In this document: positions 20,197 through 32,241 of the stretch, piece by piece
How positions within the stretch are numbered: position 1 is the stretch's first letter
How the letters are laid out: the number at the start of each line of letters is the position of its first letter
NCBI RefSeq assembly: GCF_001639145.1
Contig: NZ_LROY01000002.1
Location: forward strand, 1,582,501-1,646,500
DNA length: 64,000 bases
Origin: Microbulbifer sp. Q7
GTDB lineage: Bacteria > Pseudomonadota > Gammaproteobacteria > Pseudomonadales > Cellvibrionaceae
Reading direction: 5' to 3'
Notes under the pieces: generated by a model
Databases searched by the model: none
Told to the model about the DNA's origin: nothing
Seen by the model: only the letters and a program-made list of their open reading frames with translations
Made by a program: the position numbers and the translations under genes

Positions 20197-21531
20197 ATGA
20201 AGCATCAGCTCCTGCATATTTCAGAGCGGTTACGCGCCAGCTTCTGGGTAATCCCGGCGATTATGATGGCTGCGGCCATTCTGTTCGCCCAGGGGTGCCT
20301 GGCCTTTGATCAAAATCGGGACCTGGATCAACTGCCAGGTATGGGCTGGCTGACACTGCGCGACCCGGACAGCGCCCGCGCGCTGCTTGCCGCCATCGCC
20401 AGTTCCACCATCACTGTCGCCGGCACCGTGTTTTCCATTACCACCGTCGCCCTCACTCTCGCCTCCAATCAATTTGGCCCAAGACTGGTACGCAATTTCA
20501 TCCGCGACCGCGGAACTCAAATATCGCTGGGCATCTTTCTCTCAACTTTCGTTTATGCACTGCTGGCGATGCGCGGCATAGACACCAGTGTGCCCGGTAA
20601 CCGCCATACACTGACCATCAGCTTCGCCCTGTTGCTCACTCTCGCCTGCATTGCCTACCTGATTTACTTCATCCACAACGTGGCGCAGTCGATCCAGATT
20701 GACAACATCACCTTCCAGATAAACAGCGAGTTCCGCTCAGCGCTGGATAGTATCTACCCCCGAGAGCACTGCGTGGATCCGCGCTGCCGCCGCGAGGACC
20801 TGAGAAGAATACATCTCGGCGATGATGTCCTGGGTGTGCGTGCGCAAAAAGAGGGGTACGTGCAACGTATCGATCGTCAAAAATTGATCGAGTGGGCGAG
20901 CGAACACCAGTGCTGTATCTGGCTGGACATACACCCCGGAACCTTCCTGTATCACTGGGGAAGCATCGCCCGGATTTACAACCCGCCCCGACACATGGAC
21001 ACCCGCGCCATTGCGGATGTCATTCTCAGTGCCATTTCGCTGGGCCCGCAGCCAACCGCAGAGCAGGATGTGATTTTCTCGGTCCGGCAACTGGCACAGA
21101 TTGCTGTACGGGCGCTATCACCGGGCATCAATGATCCGTTTACCGCCTACACCTGTATCGACCGCCTGATTGACGGAATGGGCATAGTGCTACAGCGCCC
21201 CGAACTGCCGAATTGCTTTAGCGATGACGATAAGGTCCTGCGCCTGGTAGCGACGGAACTGGACTTTGCCGATGTGCTGGCTGCGGCGCTGGATGAAATC
21301 CGAGAGTATGGTCGCGACAGTGGCGTGGTGATGCGTCACCTGTTGAGCGCATTGAACAAGCTGGCGGAGATCTGTACCCGGGAAGCCGACCGCACGGCCA
21401 TGCTAACGCTCATTGAGCGACTGGAAGAAGACTGCACCATGGGAATTCAGAACGGCTTCGATACCACAACGGTACAAAAGCAGCTCAATGCCATGCGCAA
21501 TACACTCAATTCCCGGCCCACCCTCAAATAG
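20197..21531 (+). CDS. DUF2254 membrane protein
   Basis: A 444-residue integral membrane protein. The start MKHQLLHISERLRASFWVIP is preferred over an upstream GTG at 20140, whose extension falls in intergenic repeats. Membrane segments are visible at about residues 15-32 (IPAIMMAAAILFAQG), 65-90 (ARALLAAIASSTITVAGTVF then SITTVALTLASNQFG), 108-125 and 140-165 (LLLTLACIAYLIYFIHN). The soluble C-terminal half includes IQIDNITFQIN and IAVRALSPGINDPFTAYTCI, the DUF2254 hallmark. Function is unknown; a mechanosensitive or transport role has not been shown. Confidence 0.88.
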   Translation: MKHQLLHISERLRASFWVIPAIMMAAAILFAQGCLAFDQNRDLDQLPGMGWLTLRDPDSARALLAAIASSTITVAGTVFSITTVALTLASNQFGPRLVRNFIRDRGTQISLGIFLSTFVYALLAMRGIDTSVPGNRHTLTISFALLLTLACIAYLIYFIHNVAQSIQIDNITFQINSEFRSALDSIYPREHCVDPRCRREDLRRIHLGDDVLGVRAQKEGYVQRIDRQKLIEWASEHQCCIWLDIHPGTFLYHWGSIARIYNPPRHMDTRAIADVILSAISLGPQPTAEQDVIFSVRQLAQIAVRALSPGINDPFTAYTCIDRLIDGMGIVLQRPELPNCFSDDDKVLRLVATELDFADVLAAALDEIREYGRDSGVVMRHLLSALNKLAEICTREADRTAMLTLIERLEEDCTMGIQNGFDTTTVQKQLNAMRNTLNSRPTLK

Positions 21532-21912
21532 CCTGCAGCGAATGACGACCACTGTATACGCACAATTGGGTAGCCGAATGTGCAGCTGGTACCTGCTCCA
21601 GCCAAAACAATCTAAACGGCAATCATTCTCGTTGTAGTTCTCTGCCTTTTTCCCGTTAATTTTCCCGCTTTTTTCTCGCACGTTCGCCGACATTCCGCGC
21701 TTGACTTGTCCATTTCCCCAACGCAAACTCCACACAATCTTGCGTTGCTGACTCTACAATTCTGGAAGTATCTGCAAAGGTATCCGTGAAGACATCCACA
21801 ACGGTGTCCGCCGGAAATTCCCGCAGCTTTCGATTAAAAATTTTCAGCGCCAACGGTTTTTGACCCATACATTTCCGCACAGGACACAGCCAAGCGGCTC
21901 AAGGAGAACACC

Positions 21913-22395
21913 ATGAAAGGCGATCCCAAAGTCATCGAACATTTGAATAAGGCACTGGGAAACGAGCTGATTGCCATCAACCAGTATTTTCTGCACTCCC
22001 GTATGTTCAAAGACTGGGGGCTGAAAGAGCTGGCCGATAAGGAATACCACGAGTCCATCGACGAAATGAAGCACGCCGATTGGCTGATCGAGCGGATTCT
22101 GTTTCTCGAGGGCATTCCCAATCTGCAACACCTCGGCAAGCTGCTGATCGGTGAAAATACCGAAGAAATGCTCAAGTGCGACCTGAAGCTCGAGCAAAAA
22201 GCCATTCCCGATCTGCGCGACGGCATCGCCTACTGCGAATCTGTGCGTGACTACGGTAGCCGCGAGCTGCTGGAAAAAATCCTGGACTCAGAAGAAGAGC
22301 ACGTAGACTGGCTGGAAACCCAGCTGAGCCTGATCGACAAGGTCGGCCTGCAGAACTACCTGCAAACCCAGATGGCCAGCGCCTCGGAAGAGTAA
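21913..22395 (+). CDS. bfr: Bacterioferritin
   Basis: A 160-residue 24-mer iron-storage protein with haem at the dimer interface. The ferroxidase ligands fall in [35 protein letters not shown] (which also carries the haem-ligating methionine in DEMKHAD) and [14 protein letters not shown]. Catalyses Fe(II) oxidation and stores ferric mineral; the partner for iron release is the bfd product upstream. AAGGAGAA precedes the ATG. The 380 bases upstream contain no gene; only a weak Fur-like match (12 of 19) is present around 21612-21630, too weak to list. Confidence 0.97.
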   Translation: MKGDPKVIEHLNKALGNELIAINQYFLHSRMFKDWGLKELADKEYHESIDEMKHADWLIERILFLEGIPNLQHLGKLLIGENTEEMLKCDLKLEQKAIPDLRDGIAYCESVRDYGSRELLEKILDSEEEHVDWLETQLSLIDKVGLQNYLQTQMASASEE

Positions 22396-22414
22396 GCCCC
22401 GCAAAATCCGGGCA

Positions 22415-22447
22415 TAAAAAAACCGCGGCTAGTGCCGCGGTTTTTTT
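22415..22447. terminator. Bidirectional terminator between bfr and grxD
   Basis: AACCGCGGC (22421-22429) pairs with GCCGCGGTT (22434-22442) around TAGT, with A residues before and seven T residues after. It serves the convergent bfr and grxD genes. Confidence 0.92.
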
Positions 22448-22465
22448 GTGGGCGGAAAACGTCGA

Positions 22466-22810
22466 TTACTGAGCGTCACCCGCGCCCTCTTCGGCACCCT
22501 TGGCCGCTTCTTCAATCAGGGTCTTCAGCTCGCCATTTTCATACATTTCCATAATGATGTCGCAGCCGCCGATCAGCTCCTGCTTTATCCATAACTGCGG
22601 GAAAGTCGGCCAGTTGGCGTACTTCGGCAGCTCCGCACGGATATCCGGATTCGCCAGAATGTCCACATAGGCAAAGCGTTGGCCACAGGCCATGATCGCC
22701 TGGGATGCACGCATGGAAAAACCGCACTGGGGGGCGTTAGGGCTGCCTTTCATATAAAGCAGGATGTCATTGTCGGCAATCTGCTTTTTGATGTTTTCCA
22801 GAGTATCCAT
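22466..22810 (-). CDS. grxD: Monothiol glutaredoxin (Grx4 type)
   Basis: A 114-residue monothiol glutaredoxin that binds and transfers [2Fe-2S] clusters with glutathione. The CGFS active site is in SPNAPQCGFSMRASQAI; WPTFPQLWIKQELIGGCDI carries the TFPQ and GGCD glutathione-binding motifs. The start MDTLENIKKQIADNDILLYM matches the family; the open frame further upstream to 23077 is not similar to anything and is left out. It ends in a short Glu/Ala-rich tail. Confidence 0.96.
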   Translation of the reverse strand: MDTLENIKKQIADNDILLYMKGSPNAPQCGFSMRASQAIMACGQRFAYVDILANPDIRAELPKYANWPTFPQLWIKQELIGGCDIIMEMYENGELKTLIEEAAKGAEEGAGDAQ

Positions 22811-23096
22811 AGTGGAAGCAAACCTCGGGTTGGGGAATTTCCGGCACCGGCACCCGGCACCAATCCAGCTTGAAAGCGCGCATTGTACCCGATTCCCGAG
22901 TGAGCGCACGCCCTTGCCTACCCCCGCCCCGCTACGATGCTCTCTTAAGGTGCTCTCTCCAGATGCACCCTGGTGGTGCCGCCACAAGGCTGTGCTAGTA
23001 TTGCCGGCTTTCCGGAGAAATTGCGGACAGAGTACGCCTGAGGCGTATTTTCTGCGGCCTCTCCTTTTTCGGCCCACTCACACAGGAGATCGCACA

Positions 23097-24284
23097 GTGG
23101 CCAGTCCCGCGTTGATGCATAACTACGGTAACAGAACCCTGACCCTGGTCAGAGGTGAAGGCAACTACGTTTGGGACGACAGCGGCCGACGATACCTCGA
23201 TGCCCTGTCCGGGATTGCTGTGTGCGGCCTCGGCCACTGCCACCCGGCCGTCACCCAGGCGATTCAGGAACAGGCCAATACACTGCTGCACGTGTCCAAT
23301 TTGTACAACATCCCACCCCAGGAACAGCTCGCTGAAAAGCTCGTGTCCCTGTCCGGTATGGACAACGTGTTTTTCTCCAACTCCGGTGCGGAGGCCAATG
23401 AGGCAGCCATCAAGCTGGCGCGCAAGCTCGGCAACGAGCGCGGCCTCGCCTGCCCAAAAATCATCGTGACCGACGGCGCCTTCCACGGCCGAACCCTCGC
23501 CACCCTGACGGCCACCGGCAACCCAAAAGTGCAGCAGGGTTTCGCCCCCTTGCCCGAGGGCTTCCTGCGCGTGCCCTATAACGACATCACCGCGATCGAA
23601 ACCCTGGCGAGCCAGCACGATGACATCGTGGCCATCCTGGTGGAGCCGATCCAGGGGGAAGGCGGCATCCGCATCCCCGATGCGGATTACCTGCCCGGCC
23701 TGCGCCGCCTGTGCGACCAGCACAACTGGTTGCTCATGCTGGATGAAATCCAGACGGCCAACGGCCGCAGCGGCAAACTGTTTGCGTATCAGCACCACCC
23801 GGGCCTGCTGCCGGATGTGGTGACCACGGCCAAAGGCCTGGGCAACGGCGTCCCCATCGGCGCCTGCCTGGCCCGCGGCAACGCCGCGACCCTGTTTACC
23901 GCCGGCGCCCACGGCTCCACCTTCGGCGGCAACCCGCTGGCGTGCCGCGCCGGCCTCGCGGTGCTCGAAACACTGGAAAACGAATGGCTCATCGAACGCG
24001 CGGAAAAACTCGGTGCGCAATTGCTGGATCAACTCAAGCGCGAGCTGGCAAACTGTACCCAGGTCAACGAGATCCGCGGGCTTGGCCTGCTGATCGGTAT
24101 TGAGCTGGATCGCCCCTGCGCAGAACTGGTCGACCAAGCCCGCGCCCAGGGCATGCTGATCAATGTTACCGCCGGCAACGTGGTGCGCCTGCTGCCACCA
24201 CTGACCCTCACCGACGCCGAGTGCAGCCAGGTCGCGACCACTGTCGCCGCACTGGTACGCGACTTCGCCCAACAGGCCGCCTGA
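23097..24284 (+). CDS. argD: Acetylornithine aminotransferase
   Basis: PLP-dependent class III aminotransferase converting N-acetylglutamate 5-semialdehyde to N-acetylornithine (and often succinyldiaminopimelate in lysine synthesis). It has 395 residues from a GTG start with AGGAG upstream. The PLP-binding lysine is in VVTTAKGLGNGVPIGACLA; other motifs are FFSNSGAEANEAAIKLARK, AFHGRTLATL, ILVEPIQGEGGI and LMLDEIQTANGRSGKLF. The longer open frame back to 22764 lies over grxD. argF follows after 18 bases, so argD-argF form an arginine operon. Confidence 0.95.
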   Translation: MASPALMHNYGNRTLTLVRGEGNYVWDDSGRRYLDALSGIAVCGLGHCHPAVTQAIQEQANTLLHVSNLYNIPPQEQLAEKLVSLSGMDNVFFSNSGAEANEAAIKLARKLGNERGLACPKIIVTDGAFHGRTLATLTATGNPKVQQGFAPLPEGFLRVPYNDITAIETLASQHDDIVAILVEPIQGEGGIRIPDADYLPGLRRLCDQHNWLLMLDEIQTANGRSGKLFAYQHHPGLLPDVVTTAKGLGNGVPIGACLARGNAATLFTAGAHGSTFGGNPLACRAGLAVLETLENEWLIERAEKLGAQLLDQLKRELANCTQVNEIRGLGLLIGIELDRPCAELVDQARAQGMLINVTAGNVVRLLPPLTLTDAECSQVATTVAALVRDFAQQAA

Positions 24285-24302
24285 TTTACGGAGGATTTAC
24301 CC

Positions 24303-25217
24303 ATGGCAGTCAGACACTTCCTTACCCTGATGGACCTGAGCAAAGACGAGCTGCGCAACATTGTTGAGCGCGCCATTGAGCTCAAGGCCCTGCGCAACCA
24401 GGGCGTAGCCAGCGAACCCTTTCGCAACAAAGTTCTGGGGATGATTTTCGAGAAGTCCTCGACACGCACCCGGGTCTCTTTCGAGGCCGGTATGGCGCAG
24501 ATGGGCGGCAGCGCACTGTTCCTGTCCCCCCGCGACACCCAGCTGGGCCGCGGCGAACCCATCGAAGACAGCGCGCGGGTGATCTCGCGCATGGTGGACA
24601 TGGTGATGATCCGTACCTTCGGCCACAACGTGCTCGAGCGCTTTGCGGAGTACAGCAAGGTGCCGGTGATCAACGCCCTGTCCGACAGCTACCACCCCTG
24701 CCAGCTACTGGCCGACCTGCAGACCTATGTCGAGCATCGCGGTAGCCCGGAAGGCAAAGTGGTGACCTGGGTAGGCGACGGCAACAACATGTGCCACTCC
24801 TACATTAATGCCGCACGCCAGTACGACTTCGAACTGCGCATTGCCTGCCCGGAAGGGTACGACCCGGACGAAAGCATCGTGGCCGCCGCGGGCGACCGCG
24901 TGTCGATTTTCCGCAAACCGGAAGACGCAGTACGCGGTTCCGACTGGGTTGCCACCGATGTGTGGGCCTCCATGGGCCAGGAGACCGAACAGCAGATTCG
25001 CCTCAAGGCCTTTGAGGGCTTCCTGGTTGACCATGAGCTGATGAGCCACGCCAACAGCGACGCCGTGTTCATGCACTGCCTGCCGGCGCACCGCGGCGAG
25101 GAAGTCAGTGGCGAGCTGCTGGAAGACGACAAGATTTCCGTGGTATGGGACGAGGCCGAGAACCGCTTGCACGCGCAAAAGGCCCTGATGGAATTCCTGC
25201 AGGACAACAGCAACTGA
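24303..25217 (+). CDS. argF: Ornithine carbamoyltransferase
   Basis: Makes citrulline from ornithine and carbamoyl phosphate. It has 304 residues. The carbamoyl-phosphate site is [17 protein letters not shown] with the Ser-Thr-Arg-Thr-Arg signature; [11 protein letters not shown] and the ornithine-binding [20 protein letters not shown] follow. GGAGG lies just before the ATG. Cotranscribed with argD 18 bases upstream; a 9-bp hairpin follows the stop. Confidence 0.97.
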   Translation: MAVRHFLTLMDLSKDELRNIVERAIELKALRNQGVASEPFRNKVLGMIFEKSSTRTRVSFEAGMAQMGGSALFLSPRDTQLGRGEPIEDSARVISRMVDMVMIRTFGHNVLERFAEYSKVPVINALSDSYHPCQLLADLQTYVEHRGSPEGKVVTWVGDGNNMCHSYINAARQYDFELRIACPEGYDPDESIVAAAGDRVSIFRKPEDAVRGSDWVATDVWASMGQETEQQIRLKAFEGFLVDHELMSHANSDAVFMHCLPAHRGEEVSGELLEDDKISVVWDEAENRLHAQKALMEFLQDNSN

Positions 25218-25245
25218 TTGCGCCGTCCACAACTCCAGGCCAGAG

Positions 25246-25267
25246 GCGCCGGACACACGTCCGGCGC
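25246..25267 (+). terminator. Hairpin downstream of argF
   Basis: GCGCCGGAC (25246-25254), loop ACAC, then GTCCGGCGC (25259-25267), 29 bases after the argF stop. Only TACTTTG follows, so the T-run is poor. Confidence 0.5.
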
Positions 25268-25307
25268 TACTTTGCCGCCCAACATTGACACGCGATATTC
25301 GGCAAAG

Positions 25308-25316
25308 TTGTCCACA
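25308..25316 (+). promoter_or_regulatory. DnaA-box-like site upstream of nrdA (near consensus)
   Basis: TTGTCCACA, one change from the DnaA consensus TTATCCACA. It is about 870 bases before nrdA, so its relevance is less clear than that of the closer boxes. Confidence 0.35.
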
Positions 25317-25579
25317 ACTGGCGCTGCGCAAAAAAAACCCAGCGAAGGCATCAGGCGCCACCTGTCAGAACTGTACAAACTGACCTGGCAGTGCCCCTTT
25401 GATCAGTGAATAATCAAGCGCTCTGTGTTATTGCCCCGCTTAATTTGAGACCCGGTTACTATTAAAAAATATTCTTAAAAACACCCGCCTTCAAAACCAC
25501 CTGGTTATTTTTTATACCCGCCCAGCAGTGACGGGCGCTGCCGGGGAAAAAAATCCACGTCGCCCTGCCTACCCACAAA

Positions 25580-25588
25580 TTATCCACA
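25580..25588 (+). promoter_or_regulatory. Perfect DnaA box upstream of nrdA
   Basis: TTATCCACA matches the high-affinity DnaA box exactly. In Escherichia coli DnaA binds next to the nrdAB promoter and links dNTP supply to replication, so a regulatory role here is plausible. Confidence 0.6.
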
Positions 25589-25659
25589 AGTAACCCCGAA
25601 GTTATCCGCCTTGAATTACCCCCTCAATCGCATTATCTTGTTGCTCATTCGAGGTTGAA

Positions 25660-25675
25660 CCCCAACATATAGGGT
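25660..25675. promoter_or_regulatory. NrdR-box-like site 1
   Basis: CCCCAACATATAGGGT agrees with the NrdR consensus acaCwAtATaTwGtgt at 12 of 16 positions. It lies 99 bases before the better-matching second site. NrdR represses ribonucleotide reductase genes and usually uses paired boxes. Confidence 0.5.
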
Positions 25676-25758
25676 TTGAGTAGCCCGGAAGGGCTAGCGA
25701 AAGTGCTCCCAAACAGGTGTATAACCTGGCCAAGGTGGCGCAGAGCGCAAATTCCAGA

Positions 25759-25774
25759 CCACAACATATTGTGT
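25759..25774. promoter_or_regulatory. NrdR box 2
   Basis: CCACAACATATTGTGT agrees with the NrdR consensus at 14 of 16 positions, including the central ATAT and the GTGT arm. It lies about 400 bases before the nrdA start, which implies a long leader or an additional promoter. Confidence 0.65.
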
Positions 25775-25829
25775 TCAGCCTCAACCGTACCAACTAGCTG
25801 CAACCTGCCCGCAGGCAGGTATCGGGAAA

Positions 25830-25848
25830 AGTGGATAACGGTGGATAA
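25830..25848 (-). promoter_or_regulatory. Two adjacent DnaA-box-like sites
   Basis: AGTGGATAA (25830-25838) and GGTGGATAA (25840-25848) each match the reverse DnaA box TGTGGATAA at 8 of 9 positions and are spaced 10 bases apart, one helical turn. Confidence 0.5.
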
Positions 25849-26175
25849 CTCAGCGCGAGGGCTACTCCCGCGTAGTAATCCACCGACCGTGCCACCGGCA
25901 CCACAACCCGAGCGCAGGGCGGCATCGACGTTCATACGCAGTCTCAAGCAGTACCCCACAAGAGTTACCCGAGCGGAGCCCAGGCTTCGCCGACGCTGCT
26001 TGTGCCTGCGACTTGTGCAGACTGCCCAAAGGGCCCGGTGCATCGCCGTATTCAGTAGGTGACGGTAAAGAATGTTCGGCCACAAGCCGGCGTACGCACT
26101 ATTTGTTACGCAAAAACCAAAGCAAAAACCAAAGCAAGTCGACCAGACACGCGCGCAAACTTTACGGAGAATTTC

Positions 26176-29109
<2,934 letters not shown>

Positions 29110-29322
29110 GCGTCACGCTGTTTTAAAGACTCTCGGGGGAGAGCACCGCGCAACGCCGCGAACCAATCGCGGCAGTGCGCAACCAAGACCATAAGCGCCG
29201 CCCCGGCACCGGGCCAACACTCAGTACAAGAGTGAACACCCGGGTCGGGCGCAGGCCGCACACGACACACTTTCGATCGCCTGTGCCGCCACAGGGGTCA
29301 CCGGAAAAAACAAGGGGAAGTC

Positions 29323-30603
29323 ATGCTGAGCTGGGACGATATCGATTCCAAACCCGAACCCAAAAAAGCCGAACCGCAACCGGTGCCGGGAGCACTGCCC
29401 TCCGAGCAGCAGGCAGTCACCGAACCCGGCGCTAACTACCAGGTAGATAGCGCCAGCAGTGCCCCGGCACCGACCGCGGCCCAAAGCCAATCCAGCACCG
29501 CCTCCGCGTCTTCCGCGGTAGAAGCCGCGCGCGCCGCAGTGAGCGAGCTGGACCCGGCCCCGGGCCTCGAAGAACTGGAAATGGGCGCCGCCCGTATCCA
29601 GGTGGACGAAAAGCGCATCATCAACTGCCGCGCCGACCTGAACCAGCTGGTACCGTTCAAGTACGACTGGGCCTGGCAGAAATACCTCGACGGCTGTGCC
29701 AACCACTGGATGCCGCAGGAAGTGAACATGAACAAAGACGTGTCCATGTGGAAAGACCCCAACGGTCTGACCGAGGACGAGCGTCGCATCGTGGAATACT
29801 CCCTGGGTTACTTCTCCACCGCCGACTCTCTGGTAGCCAACAACCTGGTGCTGGCCATCTACCGCCACATCACCAACCCGGAATGCCGCCAGTACATCCT
29901 GCGTCAGTCCTTTGAAGAAGCCATCCACACCCACGCCTACCAGTACTGTGTAGAGTCCCTGGGCATGGACGAAGGCGAAGTCTTCAACATGTACCGCGAA
30001 GTCCCCAGCGTCGCCAAGAAAGCCGCCTGGAGCCTCGCGCACACCGGCTCCATCAGCGACCCCAACTTCAAGACCGGCACCGTAGAAACCGACCAGGAAC
30101 TGCTGCGCAACCTGATCGCCTTCTATGCCGTCACCGAAGGCATCTTCTTCTACTGTGGCTTCACCCAGATCCTGTCCATGGGCCGCCGCAACAAGATGAC
30201 CGGCGTTGCCGAGCAGTTCCAGTACATCCTGCGCGATGAGTCCATGCACCTCAATTTTGGTATCGACGTCATCAACCAGATCAAACTGGAAAACCCGCAC
30301 CTGTGGACCGACGCGTTCCAGCAGGAAGTGACGCAGATGGTTCTGGAAGGTATGGAACTGGAAGTGGCCTACGCCCGCGACACCATGCCCCGCGGCGTAC
30401 TCGGCATGAATGCCGCGATGATGGAAGAATACCTCCACTTCATCGCCAACCGCCGCCTGAGCCAGCTGGGCCTGAAAGAACAGTTCCCGGGCGCCCAGAA
30501 CCCCTTCCCCTGGATGTCCGAGATCATGGATCTGCGCAAGGAGAAAAACTTCTTCGAAACACGGGTTATCGAATACCAGACCGGTGGTGCACTGCAGTGG
30601 TAA
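29323..30603 (+). CDS. nrdB: Class Ia ribonucleotide reductase, beta subunit
   Basis: Radical-generating di-iron subunit, 426 residues. The core begins near residue 95 ([20 protein letters not shown]). Likely iron ligands are the Asp in [12 protein letters not shown], Glu and His in [15 protein letters not shown] (whose Tyr is the candidate radical site), Glu in [11 protein letters not shown], and Glu-His in [11 protein letters not shown]. Residues 1-90 form an Ala/Pro/Ser/Gln-rich extension ([20 protein letters not shown] at the start), unlike the E. coli subunit but similar in kind to Pseudomonas-type NrdB. AGGGGAAG precedes the ATG. A strong terminator follows. Confidence 0.96.
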   Translation: MLSWDDIDSKPEPKKAEPQPVPGALPSEQQAVTEPGANYQVDSASSAPAPTAAQSQSSTASASSAVEAARAAVSELDPAPGLEELEMGAARIQVDEKRIINCRADLNQLVPFKYDWAWQKYLDGCANHWMPQEVNMNKDVSMWKDPNGLTEDERRIVEYSLGYFSTADSLVANNLVLAIYRHITNPECRQYILRQSFEEAIHTHAYQYCVESLGMDEGEVFNMYREVPSVAKKAAWSLAHTGSISDPNFKTGTVETDQELLRNLIAFYAVTEGIFFYCGFTQILSMGRRNKMTGVAEQFQYILRDESMHLNFGIDVINQIKLENPHLWTDAFQQEVTQMVLEGMELEVAYARDTMPRGVLGMNAAMMEEYLHFIANRRLSQLGLKEQFPGAQNPFPWMSEIMDLRKEKNFFETRVIEYQTGGALQW

Positions 30604-30676
30604 CACACTGAATACACATCGACTGTAGATAAGGAATACCTACAAGAAAGAGTCGCTCACAGGATGAGAGGTATTG

Positions 30677-30702
30677 AAGCGGGCGAAAGCCCGCTTTTTT
30701 TA
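30677..30702 (+). terminator. Terminator of nrdAB
   Basis: AAGCGGGC, GAAA tetraloop, GCCCGCTT, then a T-run; about 74 bases after the nrdB stop. Confidence 0.93.
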
Positions 30703-30753
30703 TTGGCTGAACCAAAAAAAATTTCAGCTAGAAACCGAACTTAGTGAAATTAA

Positions 30754-31410
30754 ATGAAAGGTAAAATAACTCAATGGGATGACGACCGAGGCTTTGGCTT
30801 TATCTCTGTTGCCAATTCAGAAGGTCGCATTTTCTTCCACATTTCCAGTATAAAAACACGAAGTCGCAGACCGGAAATCGGTGACGATGTGGAGTTCAGC
30901 CTAAGCAAAGACAAAAATGGAAAGCCAAGAGCTACAGGTATCGCCATCAGTGGCCTCCCCCTTTCCGCCACGGGTCAGAGGAAGTCCAGCAACCTCCAAC
31001 CACCCAGAAAAAATGCCTTCGATTACCTGCTGATGGTAGTAGCTATTTGCAGTATCAGTTACTCGGGCTACAGCTTTTACTTATCCCACAATATCGCCAA
31101 ATTTTGGCCATACCTGATCCCAGCTGCAATTTCACTCTTCCTTCTCGGGCGAAATAAAAGGCCACCACACAAAACATTCACCTGCGCAAAATGTAAAACC
31201 GTGGAAGAATTTGGCCCGCGAACAATCGCCGCCTGGAACCGGGGTATGACTCGACTATTTTGCGGCGCATGCCACCGAAGCTGGATAAATGAACAACCCA
31301 AAGAAAGCGCTCGCCATACCCGAAATGGTAGCGGCTGTCTCGGCATGCTTGTAGTTTTGGCTCTGCCGCCAACCATTTTTGGGATTGCGATTTACCAATA
31401 CTTGGCTTGA
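30754..31410 (+). CDS. Cold-shock-domain membrane protein with zinc-ribbon-like C-terminus
   Basis: A 218-residue protein in three parts. Residues 1-65 are a cold-shock/OB fold: MKGKITQWDDDRGFGFISVA with the RNP1 core GFGFI and IFFHISSIKTR. Residues about 88-130 hold two hydrophobic segments (YLLMVVAICSISYSGYSFYL and FWPYLIPAAISLFLLG). Residues about 145-185 contain FTCAKCKTVEEFG and LFCGACHRSWI, a C-x2-C pair repeated about 30 residues apart, which looks like a zinc ribbon. A last hydrophobic segment (LGMLVVLALPPTIFGIAIYQ) closes it. Cold-shock-domain-DUF1294 proteins share the first two parts; the zinc-ribbon end is less usual. Function is unknown. Its base composition is more AT-rich than its neighbours. 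Confidence 0.75.
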   Translation: MKGKITQWDDDRGFGFISVANSEGRIFFHISSIKTRSRRPEIGDDVEFSLSKDKNGKPRATGIAISGLPLSATGQRKSSNLQPPRKNAFDYLLMVVAICSISYSGYSFYLSHNIAKFWPYLIPAAISLFLLGRNKRPPHKTFTCAKCKTVEEFGPRTIAAWNRGMTRLFCGACHRSWINEQPKESARHTRNGSGCLGMLVVLALPPTIFGIAIYQYLA

Positions 31411-31632
31411 GTCTGATCTCCCAGAATAATTGGGGCCTGAAATAACTGGGGTCAACGTAAAATTTTGACACCACCGTTCACGATGGGTAGAACAGCACGC
31501 TCCTCGATATCCATGAAGCTCTGCGGTTCAGCCCATATTCAGCTAGCGCCGATACCATGGTGCCACCCTCAAAACCAAACTCGGCCGTTGCCTCGCGGAC
31601 GCTGTTTGCTGTACTGGCACCGATGTATCCCA

Positions 31633-32196
31633 ATGAAAAGAAGACTGCTGCTGCCCTACTCCCTCGCGATCCTGACAACCGCCGGCTGCAGCATGGCGCC
31701 CTATCAGCATTCGCCAGATGACGCCGCCGACGCCTCGCACAGCCCCGCCAAAGAACGGCTGCGGCCCGCTGAACCACCCACGCCCGAACCCGCGCCCTCA
31801 CCTGCTGAATTGCTCAAGGCAAGCCTGTACCAGCAGCATCAGGCGTGGAAGGGCATCCCGTATCGACTAGGCGGCATGAGCAGGCGCGGCATCGACTGCT
31901 CAGCACTGGTGTACCTCATCTACCGCGACCAAATGGGAATTGAGCTGCCCCGCACCACCCAGTATCAGGCACTGGCCGGCGAGGCCATCAAGCAGGGCCA
32001 GCTGCGCCCGGGCGACCTGGTGTTCTTCAGGACGAGCCGCCGGGGCCGGCATGTGGGCATCTATATCGAGGAGGGAAAGTTTCTGCACGCTTCCGTGTCC
32101 AAGGGCGTCACTATCTCGCACCTGACGGATTACTACTGGAAAAGTCGCTACTGGCGGGCACGTAGACTGGCGCTCGACACTCACAGCGAGTCCTGA
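31633..32196 (+). CDS. NlpC/P60 lipoprotein, putative murein endopeptidase
   Basis: A 187-residue probable lipoprotein of the NlpC/MepS type that would cut peptide stems in peptidoglycan. The start MKRRLLLPYSLAILTTAGCS gives a signal peptide with a lipobox-like TAGC; the upstream frame to 31465 is not protein-like. After a Pro/Ala/Glu-rich linker, the catalytic domain shows GIPYRLGGMSRRGIDCSALV (nucleophile Cys), LRPGDLVFFRTSRRGRHVGI (His) and KFLHASVSKGVTIS (third polar residue region). It converges with the BCCT gene with only 45 bases between them. Confidence 0.9.
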   Translation: MKRRLLLPYSLAILTTAGCSMAPYQHSPDDAADASHSPAKERLRPAEPPTPEPAPSPAELLKASLYQQHQAWKGIPYRLGGMSRRGIDCSALVYLIYRDQMGIELPRTTQYQALAGEAIKQGQLRPGDLVFFRTSRRGRHVGIYIEEGKFLHASVSKGVTISHLTDYYWKSRYWRARRLALDTHSES

Positions 32197-32241
32197 TTGC
32201 CCGGATCGCGAGTGGTAGCCGACGTAAGATTGTCGGGGGCG

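Noticed and set aside
21612..21630. A Fur-like site upstream of bfr
   Set aside because: Only 12 of 19 positions match and the first half-site is poor, so it was not listed as a feature.
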